NCBI GenBank assembly: GCA_027924585.1
Contig: BSBM01000426.1
Coordinates: forward strand, 1,077,001-1,141,000
DNA from: Larix kaempferi
Taxonomy: Eukaryota > Streptophyta > Pinopsida > Pinales > Pinaceae
Length of the DNA stretch: 64,000 nt
Direction: 5' to 3'
The notes beneath the pieces were generated by a model. That model did no database searches. It was not told the origin of the DNA and saw nothing but the letters and a program-made list of their open reading frames with translations. This document shows positions 46,339 through 58,260 of this stretch, one piece after another. A program made the position numbers and the translations under genes. Each line of letters starts with the position of its first letter. Within the stretch, counting starts at the first letter, position 1.

Positions 46339-48270
46339 CTTTGTCGAAAACCACACTGGCCAAGCACGCAAGTTATGGGAGGAAACAAAAAAACACATTC
46401 TTGATTGCATTCAAACTGACCAGGATTTTGAGTCATTTGAATCTGACCCCTTTCGACACGATGCAATAGGCGGTGACGGTGTGCTTCTGTTTTTCATCGA
46501 CGATAAGAATCCCCGCCCCAAACGATATAGTTGTTGCCAAAAGTCCTCACGATCGTGCTCCTCGTTCGCATGAATCTGGACAAAGATGACTAGCCTCGAT
46601 ACTTTCGGCATGCTATTGAAGTTTATCTTTGGCGGTTTCTTTGTGACCGTCGTCCGTCAAACATTATGGCGGTTTCTTTGCGTATCCCATCCGTCAGACT
46701 TTCTTGATCTCATGATCAGATTCATACGAATTGTATGAATATGCCAATCTCACAACTCGAAATTCCAATGCTCGTCGAAACCACCACAGCTGGCATGTTT
46801 GCATTCACAACCGACATTCACCGACCTGCACTTTGATGATCAGTATGTGACTTTCACTCCATCTATATATTCAAATTTTGAAATGTATAATTTCAAAGAA
46901 ACAATCTTCGTGACTGTTTCTAGTTTTTGTGCGCTCAATTCGTTGACTTTGACCATCATTAGTCATCCTTCCGAGCCTGGACACTCATGGCGGCAATGAC
47001 CATTGATTCCCAGCAAAACACGAACATAAACAGAACATACTGTTGTTTTTTTTTCCGACGAACATTATGTTTATTAGGTCTTTAACCAAATGCTCCACCA
47101 CATAAAGCTAAAAACAACAAGTTGATGACCGCTCCCATGTTGCCCCATGACAGTTAATTATCTCAAGCTATCATAACCGTCAGCAATGGCAGTCAATTGT
47201 TAACTATTGTGGTAGACAAGTTACTGCCAACTTAACTGTTCCGAAATGTATCTATGACTCGGCGTAACACCGACAGGGTATCTCTTTCAGCAGGTTGATC
47301 AGTATGCCAGGCATTCACCTGCCATGCGACGTGTATGTCATGGATACGATACGTCAACAATACGTGGACCGGTAAGAAACACTTTGGGAAAAACAAATCA
47401 CAAAGCACGACAGAGGTTTAAACCGCCAGGAAGACTTCCCGAATGTTTTAGATTCCTGGTGTAACTGTCAAAGGTTGTCTGTGTGGTGAAGCGGAACAGT
47501 TTTGTAACTCTGTAATTTCCATGACGCTTCTTGGACGGTAGCGGCGGAAGCGTTAAGGGGCCCAAGAGAAGAACCAGAACTATGAAGTCGTTCCCACATA
47601 TAGAGACCAAAACAATACGAGTTGTCGAGTCTGTAGATAATGCTTGGGAACAAAGAATCTGTAGCTGTGAAACAAACAACTCAATAACTGGATGGAGAAG
47701 GTGAAAACAAGGCACAATAATCTCGGCGGAGAAAAAAAATTTTCCTTATAAAATCCCAATCTCCTTATAAAATCCCAATATCAGTGATAGCTTTTTATGG
47801 GGCCATTATTTTATCTCAGTTGAGAGCTTAAAGAAGTTGTTGTCACTATTGGAGTTTTCCTGAAGTATAGGTTTCCTTCCACATTAAACATATAACATCA
47901 AAAAAATTAAAAAATATATTATACATTTATTATGGTTAAACCTATCACCATATTCAAAAATACCATACCACTTGAAATAACATGCTGGTTTATCATGCGA
48001 CATGAAATAACAGGTTACTTTTACTTAAGTTTCATTCTTCAAACCAAGAATTAGTCAATCAAAACCAATTTAGATGTTACTCTGCCCAATATAACATGGT
48101 TTAGATCTTACTCCAAACCCAATATAACATCTGGACTCTATAATATAATTTGTTATTTTTCATAAATATTAATTTTTGAAAGCATATAAATAAACTTCAT
48201 ATATTTATTTTTAGTTTTATGAAATATAATACTTACAGAGGGCTATATTAATATATTTAATTAGTGTTAC
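46339..48270. repeat. Dispersed ~1.9-kb duplication, copy 2
   Basis: Diverged copy of 15231-17120 in the same orientation. It abuts the upstream flank of the viral insertion. The 219-codon gene that adjoins copy 1 is missing here. The TATA-containing stretch CTCCTTATAAAATCCCAAT is tandemly duplicated at about 47742-47780. After 48000 similarity continues weakly (TTAGATCTTACTCCAAA, ATATTAATATATTTA). Confidence 0.65.
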
Positions 48271-48915
48271 ATTAATATATTTAATTGAAGTAAAATATTA
48301 ATATTTTTTATGAAGTAGTTTAGTAGTATATTTAAAGATTAATATATTAATATTTATATATGTGAAGTAGTTTAAATATTATACCAAACATATATATTTT
48401 TTATTGATAAAATTGCATTTTAAATGTAAACCTAAAGTCAAAGCTCTAAATATGAATAGTGCATTATGATTAGGCCATCTCTATTGAATATTGTAATTAT
48501 TTTCATTAGTTCTTAGTGTTTGAGGTTATCAACACTAGTTAGTTGTTTTTGTATTTATTAGTGATGTTAGTGGTGAAGACCTTTCTTTTCAAGAAAAAAA
48601 AATTGTACTTTTGTTATTCTTTGAGAATCAAAAGGTACATCCCTAATACAAGTTTACATATATCAAAAAGCTTAGGTTACAAGTATAAACACATGTAATT
48701 TCTCTTAGAAATATTCAAATCATCATAACTATAATTCTAGAGACTCCAAACTATACTTAAGTCAAAAAACCAAAGAAAGCTATTTGGTGCTTAATCTTGA
48801 AACGTTCAAAACAATACAGATATATTAAGATAGACTTATCCAAACTTATATGAAATCACCACTAGTGAGATAAGATCAGAGCCTCTATGGTTCATGTTAC
48901 TCAATCAATCCATTC
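48271..48915. other. AT-rich spacer
   Basis: No gene or structured repeat seen. Short AATATATTAATATTT-type runs only. Confidence 0.6.
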
Positions 48916-48919
48916 CTCC

Positions 48920-50000
48920 TGAAAGAGATAACCTTCCTCTCCAGTAAGAGCCTCTTTGAATAGTGCATCTGCCACTAAGTTAAGTTGTCGATAAATGTGA
49001 TCTATAGTCTAGTTATAGTAAGAGTCCAAGACTGACAAAAATCTCAGACACCAGTGATGAAGAGATAAAACTTGAAAATTATACAACTTCTTAGCCCAAT
49101 TAACTACCACCAGAGAATCCCCAAATATATTGATGCAATCAATGCCAAAAGATTATGCAATTTTGGTTAAGCACCAAAGAGCCAACAGTTCTGCCTTGGA
49201 ATTGGATCCCACGCCACAGTGCATTTTCATCCTAAAGAAATGATCCTTGTTGATAATCAACTGAATACCAGCTGCACATCTACCATCCTGTGTCGCCCGG
49301 TTAAAGTACCTTGTGGCAATACCTGGAACAGAAAAATCTTCAAGATGACGAGTTCTTTTGGGAATATCTTTCACACAATTGTAATCTCTGTGCATATTAA
49401 TAATTCTAAGGGTATTAGCATAAGCATTCGGAGGTTTCCCTTAAAATATGGCATAGTTCCTTGTTTTCCAAATATCACAACATATGAATACTAGAAGGGG
49501 AAGTTCTTGCAAGAGGTATTCCAATTTTGAAAACTAACTTCAAAAGAGCCAATTCCCCAAGTTTGAGAGACATTAAGAAAGATATAGACCTTTTCCCATA
49601 CTTTCTTAGAGTACTTACAATAAAAAAATATGTGATCAACTAATTTCGCATCCATTCTTCATATAGCACAAATATTTGGACCATGCTCATCCTCTGCACA
49701 CTAAGTTGTTTCAAGTCACTAAATAGTCTTTGAAGACAAGCCAAATGAAGCACTTAAACTTTTGAGGCATATGCCATTTCCACAATTTGGAGTACCATCA
49801 TTTTGGTACACAATAAGAGCCAAATTGGGAAATTGCTGAGTATGCAGATTTAGTAGTTACTTGACTAGATTCCTAATTTTGTTACCATACCAGTTCATCA
49901 TTAGAATTTGTTAATATAATGCCAACATAACTGGGATAGGAAATGTAATGGTTCCATTCCTCTTCCCATATGCTACCCTAACCCAGATCTCGAGTAGTCA
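48920..50000 (-). pseudogene. LINE (non-LTR retrotransposon) pol remnant: zinc-binding and RNase H end
   Basis: On the minus strand, an RT-adjacent zinc-binding-like region (PKFKCFIWLVFKD, then SHIFFYCKYSKKVW, ~49780-49590) is followed by an RNase H-like domain. The RNase H part shows FNRATQDGRCAAGIQLII, then GVGSNSKAELLALWCL (~49215-49160) with its E, then INIFGDSLVVVNWAKKL (~49130-49070) with its D, and LNLVADALFKEAL. This is the usual C-terminal end of plant L1-type ORF2. Several stops and frameshifts. The RT core itself is not seen. Confidence 0.6.
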
Positions 50001-52300
50001 TCCAATATGAAGATGGTCCTGTTAACCATTGGGGACATTTAATATGAGCCAGAGTGAAGAATCCCAATCCCATCTCTACAAGGTAGTCCCAAATATATGA
50101 GGATAAGTGGTAGTGGTGAAAACCTTTCAACAATGAAGAGAAGTCAAATTCAGTTTTTTAATGCCTATTTCTACAAGTTAATGCTGAGAAAAGCTAAGAG
50201 TATGATAACAAAAAAAGCCTCTCCAGAGATTGGAGAGCAGAAAGAGTATCACTCCAAAGAAAAGAGAAAGATAAGCGTTGAGATCTCCACGTGAAATGTG
50301 AAGCGGGCTGACTGAGAAGAAATCGCTACTAGCACTACCAAGCTGCAAAGAAAGACATTTTGAACCCATAAAGGTATTTCCCCCACCCTGTCTCAAAAAA
50401 ATGAGAGATCAAAGGATATCATGAGTGTCTGGTTGCTGGTACGAGTTTGTATGGGCCACGACCAAGCTAGGGACACTTATGAATCTTTGCGAGAACGGAT
50501 TTGGCTATGGATCGAGGTCAATGAAGGGCGCAACCGCGGAGAAAGGGATAAATCTTTGGCTGAGCAAAAATGTGGAGGAAAATCTCCTGGAAGGTAAAAT
50601 CCAGGTTGATGAGATTTGTGAACCGTCAAAGTCACGAGCCGAATAGGAAATCCTTGGTAAAATCACTGGTATGAAATATTAAAAAGGAGTTGTTAGTGGC
50701 TGGTTGGAGAAATCGATGTTGAAGAAACCAATCTATGTGTAGAGGGTTGTTGAGCTACCTTAAAGAAAACAATCCATGAAGGGAAAAGTCCATCTGCGTG
50801 GATAAGTTGTGAGGAAAGAGACATCGTAAGTTAAAGTTGTTGTAGGTATTTAAAAATTGTTTTTTAAAACGGAGATCTCGTGACATTAAAGAAATGGAAA
50901 TTTTATGAAAATATTTATAGAAGTTTGTTTATTTTTTGTTTGTATGTTTGTTTATCCACGTTTTACTAAAGGGAGCACTTTATGTTATGAAGGGTGTTGG
51001 TGGCTTTAATTTTCTAATTAATTTGGTTTTCTAATTAATTAGGCAACCAAAGTTCTCAATACATTAATGGTCAACCCAAGAAAGTCTAGTGTTATGTAGC
51101 TTCTTTCTCACTTGAATCATCTTAATTCTAACTGCTAATTCAATAATTCAATCCTCAAGAATAAATCACTCTTTGCAGAAAAAAGAAATCACTCTAGCAA
51201 GAATGGAAATATGAAATTGTTTATAAAGATAAAGCATCTATAGTACTTTTGCAAGAAGTTAAATCCTATATTCTTTTGCATTCTAAGTTAAATCCAATAT
51301 TTCTTTTGCAAGAAGTTAAATCCAATCACCACTCATGCAAGAATGAAAGATCTATTCTATGTTGTTGACACAACATCCAAGCTCCAAAATTCTCAATTCT
51401 ACTCAATCATGCATTGCAATCACAAATTTATCTAGATCTGTTTCAGCAGTGAGTAATCATAGTGAATTCAACCTATAATATCAATTCAGCGAGAAATTAA
51501 ATATGTTTCAACACTTCTAATTATCAAGAAATCGCCTACATGCCTTAAGAGAAATCACACCTGCCAAGCAATCAACTGTTTCAACAATGCAAAAGTCACA
51601 CACTTTAATTCACCAATTGTTTCAGTAATTTATTGACTGTTGCAGCAACAGATTAACGCTACAGGTGACCAATTGATCCAGTGACACACAACTCACATAA
51701 TCTACAGACAATTACTCTATCAACAAATTATCACACCAAAAGAATTTAGAAATTCTATGGCTAATCAAACTAGGCGATCTCTGCGAGAAGGTGGGCACTT
51801 GCCTCCTAACAGAGTCACCTTAAGAAACTAAAACGAAATAGACACTCAAAAAATTAATAAAACATTGCCAATTCTCATTAAGAAATTAGTCTTCTAGATA
51901 TAATGTAAATTCTCTCACAACCACTCATACAATGAATTGAAGGATTAACTAACTGAGCGCGAATGCTCTCTATTTTCATATTTAATGTTGTCTTGTTCCC
52001 AAAATAGATTCTAGATCCCATTAATTCGAACAGTCTTGAGAATCTCATATTCTCAAGTTGTTCATAAAAACATAAATTGTTACAAGGATATCGACCAATG
52101 TGATAATCTTCAGAGATTTGCGCCATACTATTTTTCCTTAACATGGCAGGCCACGTGGATAGATGAACAAGTTGTATCAATCCTGAAAGATATTCTCTTG
52201 TAACCGAACTGAGTTGAGTTGGAATAGGTCCGAAGAAGGAGTCAAAGCATGCTATGAAACCTCTTGCTTGTACATGTATTAGTAGGCTGGTGTATCAATA
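50001..52300. other. Intergenic DNA without a supportable gene
   Basis: Small unrelated ORFs only (e.g. 51878-52180 minus, 50425-50646 plus). A short repeat, CTTTTGCAAGAAGTTAAATC, occurs at about 51246 and 51303, and TTTTCTAATTAATT twice at 51012-51045. No domain recognised. Confidence 0.5.
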
Positions 52301-55190
52301 TCTCATATCTGCATTAATCCTTATTAATCTATCAATATCTTCCTTAACTAGGAAACATCACCCTAATTTACAAGTAAACTGTGCATTAAACATAACAAGA
52401 TGAGTAATGGATTATACCTACTCGAAGGTGATGCTTTTATGAGAAAAATAGCCAATATGAAAGCATTAATAAAAGAAAATGAAGTGGAAAGTGGTATGGA
52501 AAGGATGGGAAAAAGGGACAATTCCAACATCCAACGTCTCCCCCCAATTATACATTTGCATGTCCCCATGCAAACTTACTTACTATCTGAATCCAGATCA
52601 AAAATTTTCCAATGCAAAATGGTGAGGTTGAAGGATGATCTTGCCCGTTCTCCCCTATTTTTGTAGCCTTCACAAGAGATTAACTTTGCCCAGCACTGTT
52701 TTCCCACTTTCTTTGTCATCCTATACAGATACTGATATTTTTCCGTGGACAACCAGATAAGTGGAAAATGAAACCTAAACCCCAACCACTTTGGACCACA
52801 AACCTGAATGCAACCAACATAACTAGGAACTCAAGAGAGGGATTAGGTGAAATTATCATAACCATAAGGATCCCTCGTCCTTAGAGCCTCAGAAGATGCC
52901 TCCCATCTGAACTTACTACCCTCTAATGCATATGACTCCTGATGAGTAATGGTTTAAACACATAATGAACTATGATAGAATTCTGGAGAGATGCCACGTT
53001 GTCAAACCTACCTACTGAGGAAAGAAGTTCTCGGTGTCATTAATAATAGTAGTAGGGGTTTGGAGTTCACCTCTAATCCATAATGTGAAGTTTTCTTCAT
53101 TTTTATGAATTGTTTGAAAATAATTCCACCATCTCACCTGATTGTTTATGAAGGAGGTGAAGGCCCTCAACTGTACATCTCCCACATGAGGCACAATATT
53201 GAACTTTATATCGAGGAAAAAAAGGCTAATTTATGTAAATAAATCTCACACAACAAATGATGATCTGTACGGTCACTCTGGGAAAAGGTTTCTAAAAATC
53301 GAGAGGTTGTAACCATTTTATGAGGCCTCCCTTCCTTGATAGATTTCAACTTAAAAATGGTTAATTGTTCATAAAGAAAAACATAGTAAGATGGAAAAGG
53401 ACTTCTACAACTTAGCAGCTCCTATACCAATGAATACATTTGATCCTTATCTCGTTGCATAGTCTTAAACTTCTTCATCCCATTTAGCTCCTTCTTCATT
53501 TCCTCCCATCTAAACCTCTAGAATGTTAAGTATTGATCCAACTTCTCCCTAATATCTCTAATTACGTTTATGTGGACTAGTAGAGGGACCATTCCCTCTC
53601 CAAACATTGCAACTTGTTGCCTCCATTTATCCAACTCAGCCCGCAAAAGAGAAGTGTTATCAACTGAGCCTTGGGGTTTTTAATCTTCTGCATCCAAATA
53701 AATAACTTCCAGTAGAGGTTCTTGTGTTTCTCTATTGGTGTCTTCCTTCAGGAGAGTATGATCTTGTGTCACTAGTTCTTGTGTGGTACTGATTTTTTCT
53801 TGTTAAGGGTACTTTCCATTTTCATCAACCACTAGTTCTTGTGTAACAATGGTATCTTCTTGCAACCCCCCTTCAGACCGTTTATTCAAATCAGGTACCA
53901 CTGGCTCTTGTGTAATAGTGTTGAGTTCAGGACGAGTTGTTTCAACAGTCTTCTCATTTAAATTAGGTGCCACTAGTTCTTGTGTGACAGTGGCATGCTC
54001 AAGTTGAGCAGTATACCCTTCCACATTAAATACCACTAGTTCTTGAGTAACAATGGTGAGCACAGGATGAATTGTTTCAGTGGTTTTCCTTCTTTCATTA
54101 TTAGCCGCTGGTTCTTGTGGATCAGTGGTCTTCTTTTCTTGCACTCTTTCATACATCCCTTCTTTCCTCCTTATTAGCCCCAGGTCTGAAGGTTCAGGGA
54201 GATCCACCTTATATCCAACACTTTTGTAAATGTCTCCACAGTCTTGGCACACATGTTCTAAGAATTCTTCTTGAGTTTCAGCTTCGTTTGATGGAGAATA
54301 TAGACCTCCAACGAGATTGAATACTTAGGCTAATGCATCCTAGGTGTGGAGTTTTTGGCTTCCCAACAATTCCAATTCCTCCCTGAGTCTCTACACTTCA
54401 CTTTTCGAAAAATCATTCTCAAGGATTAAGGCACCAATTTGAACTTTATTTTCCTCAGCAGTAGGTTCTTATGTTTCAAGAGATTTTTTTATTTGGGCTT
54501 AGGCTACCAAATGGTTCTTGTATAACAGTGGCAGATTCCTATTGTTGTTCATCACCGATTGGTTCTTGTGTGACAATGGGTGAAAGAGAATGTAACACAT
54601 GTTCAAGTTCTTCCCTCTGAATTCTAGCTACCTCTACTGCAGCAGAAGCCCTGGTCCTCCTTCTTGTGCTTGGGAAAAATGATGGGGTACCTATAAATGG
54701 TCTCTTCTTACTTACTCAAGGTGATACAGTAGGATTAAGGTTTTCTGTGAGGATTTCAACCTCATGATATGGAATGGAATAAGAAGAATCACCACGCAGT
54801 GTGGATGATTCTTCTCGTAACTCGTTTACCGTGGTCTCCTCAAATTGCTCTGTTTGAGTCGTTGTCCCCTTTGATAATCCTTCTGCACTTAACCCTTTCA
54901 TTGCGTCCATTGAGTGCATTTTTGGGCTTGACTCTCTTCCCTTCCCTTGGGATAGCATCACCGAGCTTGATTTTAATTCAGTATTTCTAGGAAATGCCTC
55001 CATGTTTGATTATTTCCCTAATTCCTTAGAGGGTTTTTCCATACTGGGTTCTATTTGGTTGTCTTCCTCTGCCATAGTATCATTAGAATTATCAAAATTC
55101 TGGTGCACAGGACTTTCATCCTGCACCTCCAAACCTACCCCCGATAATTCTTCCACAGTTGCAGTTTAGGGCTATTTCTCATTTCTACAT
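52301..55190 (-). pseudogene. Decayed unrecognised ORF with VTQE(L/P)VV repeats
   Basis: The minus strand is coding-like with intermittent stops from ~55190 to ~52400. An N-terminal Ser/Glu-rich part (55003-54716) is followed by TPSFFPSTRRRTRASAAVEV (~54690-54630). Next is a low-complexity section in which VTQELV(V/A) or close variants (VTQEPI, ITQEPV, VIQEPF) recurs about eight times between 54570 and 53755, with ~70-bp spacing in the best part. It ends in a helical stretch, AELDKWRQQVAMFGEGMVPL (~53640-53580), and KELNGMKKFKTMQRDKDQM. It could be a gag-like or LINE ORF1 product, given the LINE remnant in the same orientation downstream, but no diagnostic motif is present. Confidence 0.4.
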
Positions 55191-55216
55191 TTTCACTACC
55201 TCGTCCAGGTTCCATC

Positions 55217-55803
55217 TGTTGAGCATGGTTTTCATTGATGACAATACATTAATGACAAAGGAGTGACAAAGGTTGATGACATGGCTTGTATGATGACATG
55301 GTATGGATGATGTGGAAAATCTCTTGGATTCCTTGTTGATGTACATGAAGCTTGAAGCCTTATACCTTTAACCATTTAAATGATGACATGGAAAGCAGGT
55401 TTCCTAAGAGGTATGATCAAGAAGCCCTGAAGTTGATTGAAGAAAAAGAGTATGAAGGACATTGCAAATGCATGCAAAACCTCTATGGATTGATAACCCT
55501 CGTCATGTCGTTTCCAACAGTATGTGGCACATCACGTGGCTCCTTACGGTTAAAGAGATTTTAATTTTTAAAATCGACGTGCTGCTTTTGCCCCATCCAA
55601 TGTGGTCGGCCCAGCTTTAGAAGATAATTTTTAATAATTAAATAAAAAACATAAAAAGATATATACATATAGTAAGGTTTACCCAATCAAAAATAAATTA
55701 TGATTCCACTATATATACACGTCCTTCTCATCATTTGTGGGTGTATAATCTGAGAAAAGACCTCTGAAATTCGACCATCTCTGAGTTAAATTTTGGGTTA
55801 ACA
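55217..55803 (+). mobile_element. Possible solo LTR or LTR fragment
   Basis: Starts TGTTGAGCATGG and ends GGGTTAACA (TGTT...AACA ends). It contains a TATA box (CCACTATATATACAC near 55706-55720) about 90 bp before the end, as expected for U3-R-U5. The repeated GATGACA phrases at its start resemble plant LTRs. Flanking pentamers do not match and no clear primer site follows, so this is tentative. Confidence 0.3.
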
Positions 55804-56174
55804 ATGGACTGAGGCAAGCGCAGGAAGAGTGTTTCATCTAAAATTTGGGTTGCTACAGCAGTAGTGTGATCTTATCTTACAAGAATCTGAAGTTCCTGAA
55901 GTATGATCAGCAACGTGTCACATGTAGGATATTTCATATAGGTAGCAACATGAGTTGCAACATGAATATTATGTGAAGACAAGTTTCATGTCGTAAAAAT
56001 TCTGATTGTCTGTGGATAAGGACTATCTAAGGCATTAAGGACAGTAGCAGCTATATCTTTCAAGCATCTTGATTCTTCACTGTAAGTTGTTTTACCACAA
56101 GTTTTTTTAGCTAAACTAAATAATATCCTACAGTTACTGTGGGCCAAGCAATATTGTATTTACTTGGAACTTGT
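55804..56174. other. Short intergenic stretch
   Basis: Nothing recognised between the possible LTR and the 5' LTR at 56175. Confidence 0.5.
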
Positions 56175-57365
56175 TGTAATGTCCCCAGTTTGGCCCCATG
56201 GCATTAACATTATAAATGATGTAATATTGTTAGGAAATCATGGTGAGGAGCTCAAGGCCAAGGCCCCGCCATCGATTTCGTGACGCATATGGTTTGCGTG
56301 CTATCAATGCACAGTGGAAATTCAAATAGCATGTAATATGCATTTTAATAAAAAAATACCCACAACTAGCTATGCAATGCAACAAAGAGATGGGGGCATG
56401 ATTTCACGAGGAATTGGGAGGGGAAAACATTCAAACCCTTGAGCCAATAGAGTCAAGCCAAGTGTCAATGAGAAAACCCATCAAACCCTCAACTACCCAT
56501 GTTGACTTTGGTACCCAACCATTGATTTCTCCCAAGAGTTGGTTGGGGAAATTAATGCCTTGGGAATGGGGAGGTATGGCTGTCCAAAATCGGGTATGGG
56601 CAAGCCACCCTCCATGGAAAAATGTACTGGCCTCTTGGGGCAAGAATAGAGCCACGAAATGGCTGCCTAAGGGATTATTTAGCAGGGCCTTGCTCTCTCA
56701 CGCAGCTCTAGCTGCCTGGGCGTTTTCCTCCCTCGTTTTTCTGTGTTTCCCTTCATCTTTTAGCTGGGAAGGGGCGTTTTTGTGTTGGTCACCAGTGGGG
56801 GAAGAGAGCAGAACGTTTTGGGTCTTCCTAGAGGTCCTTTAGGCCATTGGAAAGGATCCTAACCGGTGGAGAGAAATCGTTTTGCTCCCTGGGTTTGAAA
56901 TCGAAATTCCACAGTTCGCTCGGGTGAATCCATGAGTTGGGAGAGCCAATGTAGACCCCGTTTTGTGAACACCGTTGTTCTAAATGTGTAACCCTGTCAA
57001 TGTTTCTTCTTGGCCAAGATGGAATGGTAAATGGGATGTCTGTGAACTGGAATGTTCCCCTTCCTTGTGAGAATCATGCCCAGCTCGGGGGTGGCCTTCG
57101 GACGGACTCAGTATAAGCTGTCGAAGAGCCTACGGTTGGGTGGAACGTTGCAGCGACATAGCTAGTTGCTTGGGGACGATTGCAATAAAGATGAGTATTT
57201 CTACCTATGTATTTACTTCTGCTGTATTTGCTTAGATGTGTACATCTGCATGCCTGTCTTTCTATATATGTGGTTGTTTTTATTTAGTAGGTATCGGGGC
57301 CAATTGCCCAGTTTTAGCATCACGATCCTCTCCATTGCACTGACATGATGGGTGGGGACGTTACA
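56175..57365 (+). repeat. 5' LTR (1191 bp)
   Basis: Begins TGTAATGTCCCC and ends GGGGACGTTACA, near-perfect inverted ends. It contains AATAAA at 57184-57189 and a TATA-like CTATATATG near 57260. A 142-codon ORF at 56414-56842 (Trp/Ser-rich) is not recognised and is probably fortuitous in this GC-richer stretch. Confidence 0.9.
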
Positions 57366-57367
57366 TT

Positions 57368-57379
57368 TGGTATCAGAGC
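57368..57379 (+). other. Primer binding site (initiator Met-tRNA)
   Basis: TGGTATCAGAGC two bases after the 5' LTR. Same site and spacing as in the LARD-like element at 33081-33092. Confidence 0.95.
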
Positions 57380-57519
57380 TGCTGGTTGCAGCATTGGGCC
57401 TCTATGGGCCAAATCCAATAACAGCCATCTCTGACAGAAAGAAAGATTTCAATTTTCCTAAGTGTTTGAAAAATTTGCTTAGAGTCTGTTTGAAAAAGTT
57501 TTTGTTTAAAGACGGTTTC

Positions 57520-58260
57520 GGAAAGAATTCCCGAATGTCTTCTGCAACTGCAGAAGCATTCGGCGAATCTTTCCGAAATTTCGGAAGCATTCCGCGAGTT
57601 TTTCCGAAATTGCGAAGGGAAGTTTTCGGAAGGAATTCTCTTCCGAACTTTGCGGAAGGAATTCTCTTCCGAAATTTGCGGAAGGAATTCCGCGAGTTGT
57701 CCCGCAACGCGGAAAAATTCGGCGAATTCCTCCGAAAAAGACGGAAAAAAAATTTTTTCTAAGTGTTTTCAAAATTTTTGTTTAAGGTTTGTTTCGAAAA
57801 GAATTCGGGAAAGTCTTCCGAAACTGCGGAAGGATTCCGCGAACGGCTCCGAAATTGCGGAAGGATACAGTGAGTTGACCCGCAACGCGGAAAAATTCGG
57901 TGAAATGCTCTGAAAAGCAGAAAAATTTCTAAGTGCCCGGCGTTGAAAGGAAATTTCGGAAGGAATTCTCTTTCGAAATTTCGGAAGGAAATCTCTTCCG
58001 AAATCGCGGAAGACTTGGGCGAATCATTCCGCAACTGCGGAAGACTTGGGCGAATCATTCCGCAACTGCGGAAGACTTCGCCGAATCATTCCGCAACTGC
58101 GGAAGATTTCGGCGAATCGTTTCGCAATTGCGGAAGACTTCACCGAGTCGTTCCGCAACTGCGGAAGCATTCCGCCAATCGGTTCGCAACTGCAGGAGGA
58201 TACAGCCAACCGGCCCGAAATTTGCGGAAGGCTATAGCCAACCGGGAGCATTCAGTGAAC
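57520..58260 (+). repeat. CpG-rich array of TTCCGCAACTGCGGAA dyads, 31-bp period in part
   Basis: Between 58012 and 58197 a unit such as GACTTGGGCGAATCA followed by TTCCGCAACTGCGGAA repeats exactly every 31 bp (starts 58012, 58043, 58074, 58105, 58136, 58167). More degenerate copies extend back to 57520. Each unit holds a 7-bp stem TTCCGCA/TGCGGAA around AC; upstream versions such as TTCCGAA-AT-TTCGGAA change both arms together. The array is unusually CpG-rich for this window. Overlapping ORFs on both strands here are by-products of the stop-poor repeat. Confidence 0.85.

Noticed and set aside
56414-56842. 142-codon ORF in the 5' LTR
   Set aside because: Lies wholly within an LTR U3 region, with no family match and a strong antisense ORF. 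Probably chance in GC-richer sequence.
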